NCBI GenBank assembly: GCA_964558665.1 | Contig: CAZLFA010000050.1 | Coordinates: 1 to 31,108, forward strand | Source: CAZLFA01 sp964558665 | GTDB taxonomy: Bacteria; Desulfobacterota; Syntrophia; Syntrophales; PHBD01 | Length of the DNA: 31,108 nt | Direction of reading: 5' to 3' | Shown: piece by piece, positions 14,515 through 23,217 of the stretch | Position numbering within the stretch: position 1 is the first letter of the stretch | How the letters are laid out: each line of letters begins with the position of its first letter | Program-made: the position numbers and the translations under genes | Notes under the pieces: generated by a model | Told to the model about the DNA's origin: nothing | Databases searched by the model: none | What the model saw: the letters and a program-made list of their open reading frames with translations, nothing else

Positions 14515-15567
14515 TCAGCCCAACTGCCGGAAGGCTGTTGCCTTGACGGCGGCGAAAACGTCCATGCCTTCCCTTATCTCCAGGTCCCGGACGGCTTCCT
14601 CTACAATCACCGCCACGAGTTTTTCACTGCCGCAAACCAGCCCGATGCCGACTCTGCCGCCCGCTTTGAACATTTCACCCACCCGGCATTTCAAAAGATT
14701 GCGGGCGCTGATGGCCTCGGGATGGCGCTTGAAAAGGATGATCTCAGTGGATGAAAGTTCATACAGGGCTTCCTCCCGGCCGTCCCCGGAAATCAATAAT
14801 TCTCCGTCTCCAAAGCGATAGGCGGACAGGCCGTTAAGACGGCGCACCCGCTTCAGTTTCAGAAGATTGGTATAAGGAACCGGGCCTTTTCCCATCAGGC
14901 TTCTCGCCAGTTCCTCCACCGTCATTTGCCCGGCAATGCGCCCGTCGGATACGTTCAGCACCTGCCCGGACATGATCCTCATTTCCGTCAGTGAGTGAGA
15001 GATAAAGAGATAAGGGATGGAGAACACCTCGCAGGATTTTTTAAGAAACGGGATTATTTGGAACTTTAAACTGTCATCAAGGGCTGAGAGCGGTTCATCC
15101 ATCACCAGCATGCGGGGATTGGAAAGCACTGCCCGGCCGATTGCGACCCTCTGCTGCTCTCCGCCGGACAGGTTCTTTACGCCCCGGTCAAGAAGATCGC
15201 CGATCTGTAAAACGTCCACCAGATTCTCCAGGGTGATTTTACGCTGATCGGCGGAGCAGCGCTTGTAACCGTAAAGCAGATTTCCCCTGACGCTCAGATG
15301 GGGGAAGAGATGGGGGCGCTGAAAGACCATTCCTATCCTCCTGAGCTCCGCGGGGATATTCACTTTTTCATTACTGTCGAAAACCGGCTGTCCGTTGATA
15401 ACGATGCGCCCCCGATCCGGGTGGTATAAACCGGCAATTAGGCCGACCAGAGTGGATTTCCCGCATCCCGACGGGCCAAAAATTCCGATCCGGTCACCGT
15501 CAATGGAAAAATCCATGTCCAGACAAAACGTACCCAGCTTTTTTTGCGCGGAAACCTGCAATTCCAT
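14515..15567 (-). CDS. modC: Molybdate ABC transporter ATP-binding protein ModC
   Basis: 350 residues. I start it at the ATG at 15567, two bases from the modB stop, because the longer open frame upstream overlaps modB and is not family-like. Walker A 'GPSGCGKST', signature 'LSGGEQQRVAIGRAVLSNPR', Walker B 'MLVMDEPLSALDD' and the H-loop 'FISHSL' are all present. Residues about 285-350 are a Mop/TOBE domain ('ISARNLLKCRVGEMFKAGGR', 'VAVIVEEAVRDLEIREGMDV', 'FAAVKATAF') that binds molybdate, as in other ModC proteins. It powers import through ModB. Last gene of modABC; its end faces the mop gene across the repeat fragment. Confidence 0.95.
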   Translation of the reverse strand: MELQVSAQKKLGTFCLDMDFSIDGDRIGIFGPSGCGKSTLVGLIAGLYHPDRGRIVINGQPVFDSNEKVNIPAELRRIGMVFQRPHLFPHLSVRGNLLYGYKRCSADQRKITLENLVDVLQIGDLLDRGVKNLSGGEQQRVAIGRAVLSNPRMLVMDEPLSALDDSLKFQIIPFLKKSCEVFSIPYLFISHSLTEMRIMSGQVLNVSDGRIAGQMTVEELARSLMGKGPVPYTNLLKLKRVRRLNGLSAYRFGDGELLISGDGREEALYELSSTEIILFKRHPEAISARNLLKCRVGEMFKAGGRVGIGLVCGSEKLVAVIVEEAVRDLEIREGMDVFAAVKATAFRQLG

Positions 15568-15568
15568 T

Positions 15569-16255
15569 TCAGCCCACCCTGACAATACGCCTGCCCAGCC
15601 ATTCATGGAAGATGAGCACGGCCACCGAGATTGTGATAGACACGAGGCACAGGGCAACGGCCACTTCATCTCCGCCGGGAGAGCTGACGTATTCGTAGAT
15701 TGCAAGAGGAATAGTCTGGGTCACGCCGGGGATGTTGCCGGCCACGATTATCGTTGCCCCGAATTCACCCAGCCCGCGGGCGAACATGAGGACGGAACCG
15801 GCAATGACGGAGTGAAAAGAGAGCGGCAGAATGACCGTTACTATGGTGTCAAACCATCCTGCACCCAGGGTGCGGGACGCCTGGATGAGCCGTTCATCGA
15901 TAGCTTCCATGCCGGTGCGAATGGATCTGACCATTAGTGGGAAACCGACCACTGCCGTGGCGATGACCGCGGCCTTCCAGGTAAAGATCAGCTTTATGTC
16001 AAGCGGCTGCAGCACCCACTTGCCTACCGGCCCGTTCTGCCCCAGCAGCAGCAATAAGATATACCCGACCACAACGGGAGGCAGGGTCAGGGGGAGATTG
16101 ACCAGCACATCCAGGGCAATCCGCCCCCTGAATCTTTTATACGTCATGACATAAGCCACCGCAAAACCAAACGGCAAGGAAAGCAGCGTTGCCACGACCG
16201 CCACTTTTACCGAAAGAAATATTGCGAGATAATCCGAATGGCTGAAAATCGTCAT
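15569..16255 (-). CDS. modB: Molybdate ABC transporter permease ModB
   Basis: 228 residues with five or so membrane segments ('FLSVKVAVVATLLSLPFGFA', 'LPLTLPPVVVGYILLLLLG', 'AVVGFPLMVRS', 'SVIAGSVLMFARGLGEFGA', 'VALCLVSITISVAVLIFHEW'). The ABC-permease coupling loop reads 'EAIDERLIQASRTLGAGWFD'. The length and the 'LPPVVVGYILL' and 'FARGLGEFGAT' motifs are those of ModB/CysT-type permeases. It lies 6 bp after modA and ends 1 bp before the modC ATG, so the three genes are tightly coupled. Confidence 0.95.
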   Translation of the reverse strand: MTIFSHSDYLAIFLSVKVAVVATLLSLPFGFAVAYVMTYKRFRGRIALDVLVNLPLTLPPVVVGYILLLLLGQNGPVGKWVLQPLDIKLIFTWKAAVIATAVVGFPLMVRSIRTGMEAIDERLIQASRTLGAGWFDTIVTVILPLSFHSVIAGSVLMFARGLGEFGATIIVAGNIPGVTQTIPLAIYEYVSSPGGDEVAVALCLVSITISVAVLIFHEWLGRRIVRVG

Positions 16256-16261
16256 TTAAAA

Positions 16262-17032
16262 TTACTTTACGACAAAACCGTATTTTACGAGAACTTTTTC
16301 AGCCTCAGGAGACTGAAGGAATTTATAAAATGCCGCTGCTTCCGCCTTTTTGCTACCCGCCGCCGTAAGCCCTATGGGATAGGTTACTCTCGGATAAAGA
16401 TGTTGCGGAACAGCAAAAAGAACTTTAACGTTTTTTGCCATCCTGGCATCCGTCATGTAAACAAAGGCCCCTGAGACTTCTCCGCTGTCGGCATACATCA
16501 GACATGCCCGGACATCCTTCCCCATGATCAGCTTGTTTTCAAGCTTTTTGTCGATGCCGGCTTTTTTGAACGCTACAACGGCATATTGCCCCGCCGGAAC
16601 GCTCTTGGGGCTTCCTATGGCGATCTTGTTCAGTGTAACCACATCCTCAATTTTCTTCACTTTCAAATCTGGTTTCCCGACGAACACCAGGGCATTGAAG
16701 GCAAAGGTACGGATGTTTTTCTCGTCCATAAGCTTCTTTTTTTTCAGGTAATCCATCCATTCCAGATTTGCCGACAAAAAGAGATCGGCGGGAGCGCCGT
16801 TCTCGATCTGTTTCGCAAGTGCGCCCGATGCCCCGAAATTGTTCTTAAATTTTACGCCGGGATTCTTCCCTGCAAAATTGTTTGCAAGCTCGCTTACAGC
16901 CTCTTTCATGCTGGCGGCAGCCGATAGATTGATGTCTCCCGCCTGGGCCGGCATGACGCAAAGTGTAACGACAGCCCAAATCAATAGAATTCCAGGAACA
17001 GCATTTTTTATGAAATTGTACGCCTTTTTCAT
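16262..17032 (-). CDS. modA: Molybdate-binding periplasmic protein ModA
   Basis: 256 residues. The start is ATG at 17032, 6 bases after GGGAGG; the frame extends two codons upstream to a TTG. The signal peptide has 'MKKAYNF', a hydrophobic core 'GILLIWAVVTLCVM' and the AQA cleavage site. The mature protein has the ModA pattern: 'AAASMKEAVSELANNF', 'NFGASGALAKQIENGAPADL', 'FLSANLEWMDYL', 'IAIGSPKSVPAGQYAVVAF' and 'ADSGEVSGAFVYMTDA'. It binds molybdate (perhaps tungstate) by hydrogen bonds and delivers it to ModBC. First gene of the operon, with a promoter upstream at 17098-17126. Confidence 0.94.
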   Translation of the reverse strand: MKKAYNFIKNAVPGILLIWAVVTLCVMPAQAGDINLSAAASMKEAVSELANNFAGKNPGVKFKNNFGASGALAKQIENGAPADLFLSANLEWMDYLKKKKLMDEKNIRTFAFNALVFVGKPDLKVKKIEDVVTLNKIAIGSPKSVPAGQYAVVAFKKAGIDKKLENKLIMGKDVRACLMYADSGEVSGAFVYMTDARMAKNVKVLFAVPQHLYPRVTYPIGLTAAGSKKAEAAAFYKFLQSPEAEKVLVKYGFVVK

Positions 17033-17097
17033 TATCAACCTCCCATGTCATTAATCAGTCGGAGTCCCACAGTTGTTTAAACCGAACTCCGCGGGAG

Positions 17098-17126
17098 AAG
17101 ATAATTGACTTTTCCGCATATGTCAA
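17098..17126 (-). promoter_or_regulatory. Sigma70-type promoter of modABC with overlapping dyad
   Basis: On the minus strand TTGACA (17121-17126) and TATCTT (17098-17103) are 17 bases apart. The arms TTGAC and GTCAA (17105-17109 and 17122-17126) form an inverted repeat that spans the spacer, a place where a molybdate-responsive repressor could bind. No ModE-type protein is encoded in the window. Confidence 0.65.
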
Positions 17127-17205
17127 ACTAAACATAAACCGACTGGCTGATGCCGGTTGGACGGTTATGGCTTTGCACAAAGAATGCTGATAAGAATTGT
17201 TCTTC

Positions 17206-17235
17206 TTGACATAGAATAGTTATTTTCCTTAAAAT
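17206..17235 (+). promoter_or_regulatory. Promoter of the caspase-like gene
   Basis: TTGACA (17206-17211) and TAAAAT (17230-17235) are 18 bases apart. The perfect inverted repeat GTTATTTT-CCTT-AAAATAAC (17219-17238) covers the -10 box, so it is a candidate operator. Confidence 0.6.
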
Positions 17236-17311
17236 AACAATTATATTTGAATTCTTCTTACAAGAAAATATCTCTGATTCTGCAGCTAATAATATTTAGG
17301 AGAACGATCAC

Positions 17312-19342
17312 ATGAAACATATTAATTGGCTTGCGGCTTTCTTAGTACTCATGATGATGACAGGATGTGGCTCCATTGTTTATAGTATAAATCCTGCCTA
17401 TCCCCCACGGATGACAGCAGCAGAAGCACAAGATGCCCTTGAGCTTTCTCTATCAATGATAAAACCGCATTTCAATATAGAAAGCTATTCTATTCGAGAA
17501 GATGAACTATGGATATTCCGACCTATGTATGGTGGCCATCATACAGTAGCTATGCTGATGTCAAAAAACAAAGTTTATTATAACATGATTGAAAGGAATG
17601 TCAGAAAAATCAATGAGGAATATACAGTAAACATGGCAATGACAAGCAGCTATGGCACCGAATACCTTAATGTAGCGTGGAAGTCTGAGGAAGAGGCAAA
17701 ACTGTTTGTCAATGCAGCTTACGTTTTAAGCAAAAGCACTGGAAAAGGCGGACAGTCTATCGATACATCCATTGCATCTGCCAGGATCACTTCTTCGGTG
17801 TCTGATTTGAAGGATGGCACGAGGAAATCATCACCATCGAAATTAACAGGTGATGATACAATAAAAAAAGAACCTCCCAAAAAAGAGGTATATTCTAAAG
17901 CTGAAGGAAAACCACGAAAGCAGATATTGGCACAAAAATCTGCAGACAAGACACCACCGGTCATTTCGATTACCTCTCATAAGATAGACGGTTCCAAAAC
18001 AATATTTGCAGATAAATCTTCTGTAACTATAGCAGGCAAGGTGATCGATGATAGTGGAGTGGCAGATGTTTTCATCAATGAACAGCAGGTCGATATTAAT
18101 AAAGACGGGCTGTTTTCTATAGATATGCTGCTTAAGATTGGAGATAATCCTGTTGTTGTAAAGGCAGTTGACATCAACAGAAATGAAGTTACAAAACAGT
18201 TTGTCATTACTCGTGAATCAAAAAGAAAAGATACGGCCATTGTTGCGGAAAAAGCATCCAGATATAAGCCCGATATTGGTATCGCAGGAAAAAAAAGCAC
18301 CCCCAAGATTGTCATTACATCGCCTGATCTGACCCGTGCCGTCTCGGTAGTTGCAAAACAAACAACTCTCACAATAATCGGAATCACGGAGAGCGAATAT
18401 GGAATAATGGATGTTCAGATCAATGGTAAACAGGCTGACATGGATGAGAAGGGTAATTTTTCTTTGGATGTTCCTCTCAGGACAGGCCAAAACAGTATCG
18501 AGATTACAGCGATTGATGTGCACAATAATCGATCGACAAAGCATCTCGTCATTAGCCGGGAATCGGGAAAAATTGCACAGGCAAAGCCGGAACCGGTGCT
18601 TGCACCGCCAATGACAGGATTGCAGTCGGCAAAGTACTATGCACTGTTTATCGCCGTACAGGATTACAATAACCCGGACATCAACAAACTTGATTATCCT
18701 CTGAATGATGCAAGGCAGTTAATGGAGACCCTGATATCCAAATATACATTCGAAAGGGAGAATGTTGTATTTCTTCAGAATCCGGATCGAAGATCAATAT
18801 ACAAGTCATTTCAAGATTTGAGAAAACGTTTGACGGATAAGGACAACCTGCTCGTTTTTTACGCAGGTCATGGAATGTGGATGGATGACATGAAACAGGG
18901 ATTCTGGTTACCAAGGGACGCTGCGGGTCCCAATGACCCGTCTGACTGGATTCCCAACAGCAGTATCCGTGATTACATCAAGGCATTCAAGGCAAAGCAT
19001 GTTCTGCTTGTTGATGATGCCTGCTTCAGTGGCGGCATTTTTAAGGTAAGATCTGCATTTCCTGATCCCAAGACTTCACTGGAAAAGATATATGAGATGC
19101 CGAGCCGGAAAGCTATCACAAGCGGATCCTTGAAAACTGTTCCGGATAGAAGTGTTTTTGTCGAATTCTTAGCTAAGAGACTTAGTGACAATAACGATCC
19201 GTATTTAGATACACAGAAATTGTTTTCCAGCATGAGAGATGCCGTTATCAATAACAGTCCCACACAACAGACGCCTTTGTACGGAGCCATTAATGAAGCA
19301 GGCGACGAAGGCGGAGATTTCGTCTTTGTAAGGAGAAAATAA
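17312..19342 (+). CDS. Lipoprotein with two Ig-like domains and a C-terminal caspase-like (C14) peptidase domain
   Basis: 676 residues with an AGGAG site. 1-19: lipoprotein signal 'LAAFLVLMMMTGC', lipidated at C19. About 30-145: a conserved N-terminal domain of unknown type. 145-210: a Ser/Lys-rich linker. About 213-300 and 331-415: two Ig/glucodextranase-B-like repeats, each starting 'V/KIxITS' and ending 'VITRES/VISRES'. 441-676: the caspase fold 'YYALFIAVQDYNNP', with catalytic His520 in 'LLVFYAGHG' and Cys571 in 'VLLVDDACFSGG'. Both catalytic residues are intact, so it is likely an active cysteine peptidase anchored in the envelope. Bacterial C14 proteins often cleave after basic residues or act in regulated proteolysis; the substrate is unknown. 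The ruined subtilase autotransporter downstream is its only neighbour on this strand. Confidence 0.88.
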   Translation: MKHINWLAAFLVLMMMTGCGSIVYSINPAYPPRMTAAEAQDALELSLSMIKPHFNIESYSIREDELWIFRPMYGGHHTVAMLMSKNKVYYNMIERNVRKINEEYTVNMAMTSSYGTEYLNVAWKSEEEAKLFVNAAYVLSKSTGKGGQSIDTSIASARITSSVSDLKDGTRKSSPSKLTGDDTIKKEPPKKEVYSKAEGKPRKQILAQKSADKTPPVISITSHKIDGSKTIFADKSSVTIAGKVIDDSGVADVFINEQQVDINKDGLFSIDMLLKIGDNPVVVKAVDINRNEVTKQFVITRESKRKDTAIVAEKASRYKPDIGIAGKKSTPKIVITSPDLTRAVSVVAKQTTLTIIGITESEYGIMDVQINGKQADMDEKGNFSLDVPLRTGQNSIEITAIDVHNNRSTKHLVISRESGKIAQAKPEPVLAPPMTGLQSAKYYALFIAVQDYNNPDINKLDYPLNDARQLMETLISKYTFERENVVFLQNPDRRSIYKSFQDLRKRLTDKDNLLVFYAGHGMWMDDMKQGFWLPRDAAGPNDPSDWIPNSSIRDYIKAFKAKHVLLVDDACFSGGIFKVRSAFPDPKTSLEKIYEMPSRKAITSGSLKTVPDRSVFVEFLAKRLSDNNDPYLDTQKLFSSMRDAVINNSPTQQTPLYGAINEAGDEGGDFVFVRRK

Positions 19343-19680
19343 AACAGACTCCAAATATTTTAGCTTGTCGGTGTAAAGATTTTTTTACCGCTGTTATAAA
19401 TCGTGAACGAAAAGCAAATAACTTTCTAGGAAAGAAAGATAAAGTTTTAAGGAATAAATTATCCGTACGCTTAAAACAGCGTCCTGAATTGTTGATTGTC
19501 CCGATCGGCCACTACATTCGTTATTTCAGGGGGAATTGGCAAAGGAAGTTTCCGACAGGCCGTATATATCCCCTTGACAGAGTTGATCACCTGTCCTTCT
19601 ACTCAAACTATATAAGAAAACAAATTCTTAAGACTCCCCTTGTTTTTTACTAAAGAAACTTGATGATTTGAGGTGAAACC
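19343..19680. other. AT-rich intergenic region with a long stop-free frame
   Basis: No complete gene is visible. One plus-strand frame stays open from the end of the caspase gene to TAA at 19651-19653 (about 100 codons, including 'RPELLIVPIGHYIRYFRGNW' and 'SFYSNYIRKQILKTPLVFY') but has no ATG or GTG start. It may be a gene remnant or chance. GAGGTGA shortly before 19681 is the ribosome-binding site of the following broken gene. Confidence 0.4.
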
Positions 19681-21352
19681 ATGTCAGATTTATCTAAAAA
19701 AAACTTCCTTCCCATGAAGCAAAAAAAGAAAGAAAAGAATCAGGGGACCTTTATTTGCTATTCATAATTTTTTTCTTATTATCTTTGACAGCATTTTCCC
19801 CTTTTACCGCATACGGGGAAACGCTCCGACCGTTTGAACCCAATGACCCGTATTTTTTATATAATGCCACCGACAGCGAACTGAAATACTATCCCGGCGA
19901 GTGGTATCTGGAGAATAAAGCGCCGAAGAACTGGGATACGAAATAAAATGCGGGTTACGATTCAAACGTACGCTCTGCCTGGAACATGGGCTATACCGGC
20001 AAGGGAGTGGTGATCGGCATAATTGACGAGGGCGTTGAGGGAACCCATCCGGATATCAAGGACAATTTCAGCAAGGCATTGAGCCGGAAATTCCTGGGCG
20101 GCGCGATTCTCGACTACACCGGTCCGATATATATGACGGACAACCATGGAACATCTGTAGCCGGCGTTGCTGCGGCAAGAGAGGGCAAAGGCATAGGAGG
20201 CACGGGAGCCGCTCCTTATGCGACGATTGCCGATCTGCGTCTTCTGGACGACAAGGCGGTAACCAGTGACTATATAAACGCCTACCTGTGGCAAAGCGGT
20301 CTGGTAGTGAAAAAAGGCACGCTTGTGGCAACGGGCAAGCCGGCAATACAGATAAAAAATCACAGCTACGGCAAGGCCTATCCCTGGAAAAGGGACGATG
20401 AGAGCATGGTCACGGCAATCAACAAGACGGCTGAAAACGGCGTGATACATGTCTGGGCGGCGGGCAACGAGCGGGGGAAGATCGATGAGGATGCCAGCAG
20501 GAATCAAACCCATGCCAACAGCAATGTCATCACTGTCGCCGCCTTGGGGAGTGACGGCAAATTTTCCGATTACAGCAACTACAGCGCAAGCGTTTTTATA
20601 ACGGCTCCCTCAAACCGGAGTGACGGAATCGGTCTTGGGATCTTAACCACAGACCGGACAGGTACAGATTTGGGTTACAACCGCTGGTCGGCGGACAAGA
20701 ATCCCAAGGGCGACCAGGGCGACGTTTTTCCCAATACCGATTACGCCGGCGACTTCGGCAGTACCTCGTCCGCCACGCCTCTGGTGTCCGGCATTCTGGC
20801 GCTCGGATTGCAGGCGAACCCCCTTATGGATGTCCATATGGCCAAGCATGTCCTGATGCTGACCAGTACCCGGGTAGATCCCACCGACGCAAGCGCAACA
20901 AACGGCTGGGTAAAAAACGGCGCCGGCAACTGGTTCAATCGCAACTATGGTTTCGGTCTCATCAATGCAGGCGAATTAGTAAATAAGCTCAAGACGGTGA
21001 GGGCTGTAACCCAGCAGACATCATACAATACAGGCACGGTGGCGGTAAACAAACCGATAAATTCTTTTGTCTCAGGCAGCACGAATCAGTCTTTCACCCT
21101 GACGACAGCCCAGTTGACGACTACACGGAAACGGGAGCCGATTCTCTCAACCGGCTTGTCGAAAGGCGGGCCACCGCCTCGGTGCAGGGCAATCTGGGAG
21201 TGAAGCTTGCCTATGTGTGGGATACCAACATTGCCAGGATTATGCCCAATGTCCATGCCTCATACATGCACGAGTTTTCCAGCGATTCCCAGATCGGGCA
21301 GAACAACTATCTTGCACACAGTATTTATGCGGGAATGAAGATCACCTTTTAG
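19681..21352 (+). pseudogene. Broken S8 subtilase autotransporter
   Basis: Three lesions separate pieces of one gene. (1) ATG at 19681 has a GAGGTGA site, but the frame is lost after an A8 tract (19696-19703); one more A would join it to the hydrophobic signal 'LLFIIFFLLSLTAF' starting near 19755. (2) TAA at 19944-19946 interrupts the frame between 'APKNWDTK' and 'NAGYDSNVRSAWNMGYTGKG'. (3) Near 21112-21119 the reading shifts and a large part is missing: the subtilase runs straight into the last 75 or so residues of an autotransporter barrel ('DYTETGADSLNRLVERRATA' to the terminal 'IYAGMKITF'). The protease catalytic residues are intact: Asp in 'GIIDEGVEG', His in 'DNHGTSVAG', Ser in 'STSSATPLVSG'. 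It was once a secreted, outer-membrane-anchored serine protease. The long charged N-terminus before the signal would fit an extended autotransporter signal peptide. Confidence 0.88.
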
Positions 21353-21441
21353 TTACTCTTCTTAATCCAAGCCATTTGACTTTTTTACACACTTACGAAA
21401 ATAAGTCTTGACTTTATTATACACATGTATAAATTGGTCAT

Positions 21442-22680
21442 ATGGAAAGATTGATAAGCAAATATATATTTGATCCCGAAATGAATGCTGGGAAAATGAT
21501 TTTCCTCACCGGCCCGCGCCAGATAGGCAAAACAACTTTTGCGCAAAATTGGCTTGCCGCTCAACATTCGGAAGATTTGTACTTTAACTGGGATGACCCG
21601 GCCGTGGTCAGGGAATACAAGAGGAATCCGCTATTTTTCAAAAATGTTGTCGACGAGCGATTCAATCGGAAACCTTTACCCATTGTATTTGACGAAATTC
21701 ATAAAATAAAAAACTGGCGGAACATCCTCAAGGGTTTTTACGATACCAATAAAGGAAGAATCACTCTGCTCGTTACGGGCAGCGCCCGTCTGGGGTGGTA
21801 CAGGAAGTCGGGCGATGCACTGGTCGGTCGCTACTTCTCTTATCAAATGCTGCCCTTGGGATTGCCGGAAGCAGCGGGTAATTTCTCTCACGTATTAATG
21901 ACTGATCAACCGCTTTCGGCAACAGACAAGCTGACAGCGGCCGCCAGGAAGATAAAATTCATGGATTCAGAGGGAAAGCTTGGTCACCTGCTTTCCTTTG
22001 GCGGTTTTCCGGAACCTTTTCTAAAAAATTCATTGCGTTTTTACAATCGCTGGACAACCGAATACAGGTCGCTGCTCACCAGAGAAGAACTGCGTGACTT
22101 GTCCCGGATATCCGATATCAGGGGTATAGAGCATCTGAGAGAGATTCTGCCCTCGAAGATCGGTGCTCCCTTGAGCGTTAATTCAATCAGGGAAGATATA
22201 GACTATCATCACACGACGATTTCCCGTTGGATAGAAGCACTGAAAACGATTTATCTTGTCTTCACAATCCGTCCCTGGCATAAAAACGTAACCCGTTCCA
22301 TCAAAAAGGAAGGCAAACTGTATTTCTACGACTGGTCCAACGTTCCTGACTCCGGATATCGTTTTGAAAATCTGTTGGCGGTGAGTTTATTAAAGATGGC
22401 GGCCCGCCTGACGGAAATTGGATTGGGATCATTTGAAGTTATGTATGTCCGGAATAAGGAGAAGCTCGAAGTCGATTTTATCCTCGTCAAAAACAACAGA
22501 CCAATCGCTTTATTTGAAGCCAAGGAATCCGATTGTTCTATAGGCAAGTCGGGACATTATTTCTCCCGTCAGTTGTCACTTCCATATTTCCAAATTGTCT
22601 GTAACTGCAAAAAGGTTGAAATCTTTCCCAACAATTGTGCAGTTATTCCGGCAGTCAATTTTCTGATGCTTACCGGATAA
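21442..22680 (+). CDS. AAA-family ATPase with C-terminal DUF4143 domain
   Basis: 412 residues. The N-terminal AAA_14 domain has Walker A 'LTGPRQIGKTTF', Walker B 'PIVFDEIHKIKNW' and sensor 'LLVTGSARL'. The C-terminal DUF4143 domain has a winged-helix-like part ('INSIREDIDYHHTTISRWIE') followed by a PD-(D/E)xK-like core ('EVDFILVKNNRPIALFEAKE', Asp...Glu-x-Lys). The family is widespread, patchy and often horizontally moved; its role is not known, although a nuclease-like C-terminus suggests DNA-related or defence functions. No ribosome-binding site precedes the ATG, and TATAAA lies at 21428-21433, so the mRNA may be leaderless. A TTGACTTTNNTTACACA-like motif is repeated upstream (21376 and 21408). 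Confidence 0.88.
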   Translation: MERLISKYIFDPEMNAGKMIFLTGPRQIGKTTFAQNWLAAQHSEDLYFNWDDPAVVREYKRNPLFFKNVVDERFNRKPLPIVFDEIHKIKNWRNILKGFYDTNKGRITLLVTGSARLGWYRKSGDALVGRYFSYQMLPLGLPEAAGNFSHVLMTDQPLSATDKLTAAARKIKFMDSEGKLGHLLSFGGFPEPFLKNSLRFYNRWTTEYRSLLTREELRDLSRISDIRGIEHLREILPSKIGAPLSVNSIREDIDYHHTTISRWIEALKTIYLVFTIRPWHKNVTRSIKKEGKLYFYDWSNVPDSGYRFENLLAVSLLKMAARLTEIGLGSFEVMYVRNKEKLEVDFILVKNNRPIALFEAKESDCSIGKSGHYFSRQLSLPYFQIVCNCKKVEIFPNNCAVIPAVNFLMLTG

Positions 22681-22746
22681 GCCGTTCACAATCAGAATCA
22701 TTTGCAGTTACATCGATTCTGTTTTTCGGTATGAATAAAATACCGT

Positions 22747-22768
22747 AAAAAAGGGGGTGCTTGTCCCC
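22747..22768 (-). terminator. Terminator of the minus-strand gene at 22795
   Basis: Read on the minus strand, GGGG-7 bases-CCCC(C) is followed by six T. It lies about 27 bases after the stop of the hypothetical gene. Confidence 0.6.
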
Positions 22769-22794
22769 ATTTCTTGCACTGACTGTGCGGCATT

Positions 22795-23142
22795 TCAGTC
22801 CAATCCGGATTCCCATTCAAAGACACATACATTAAAATGGGAAATATTCTCTGTCTTGCCGTATAAAGCATTATTTAAAGCAATGATCATGGGGCGGATG
22901 ATATCCTGCCACGCCTTGCATTCGTATATTCCGAAGGAGGCCAGCGACTTGAATCGCTCGTGGATTTCCCTTAGTTCTGCGATTGAGAGAATTGCCGAGT
23001 AATCCAGATAACCATCCTCTGCAGATTTTTTAAACCTCCGGTCGTTCCTCAATTCCTGTTCCGGCCACCATGGCGGTTCCATGGAACAAATTTGTTTTCC
23101 CGTACCTGATTCGTAACCTGTTATGCGAACGGCGAATGCCAT
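22795..23142 (-). CDS. Hypothetical protein
   Basis: 115 residues. I do not recognise it. It begins 'MAFAVRITGYESGTGKQICS', has a Trp/Pro-rich patch 'MEPPWWPEQEL', then mostly helix ('AILSIAELREIHERFKSLA', 'AWQDIIRPMIIALNNALYGK'). No signal peptide or membrane segment is present, so it is probably cytoplasmic. The ribosome-binding site is weak (GGGATAA). It has its own terminator, and its amino-acid composition supports real coding. It is transcribed in the same direction as the exported protein gene 75 bp upstream and may share its transcript. Confidence 0.55.
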   Translation of the reverse strand: MAFAVRITGYESGTGKQICSMEPPWWPEQELRNDRRFKKSAEDGYLDYSAILSIAELREIHERFKSLASFGIYECKAWQDIIRPMIIALNNALYGKTENISHFNVCVFEWESGLD

Positions 23143-23217
23143 GTGTTATCCCGTGTAATCAGCGGCGCCCCCCCAAACACCGGGTATCTCGCGATATTCG
23201 GAATCGCTGATGTCTTT

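Noticed and set aside
15568..15705. N-terminal extension of ModC (46 further residues)
   Set aside because: It overlaps modB out of frame, has no ABC-family similarity and no ribosome-binding site.
17040..17170. Molybdenum cofactor riboswitch in the modA leader
   Set aside because: The leader is short and has no clear multi-stem structure that I can match to the known motif; a plain promoter with a dyad explains it.
19343..19653. Long stop-free plus-strand frame between the caspase gene and the broken autotransporter gene
   Set aside because: It has no ATG or GTG start and no ribosome-binding site, and its product resembles nothing I know; it is kept only as a note in the intergenic entry.
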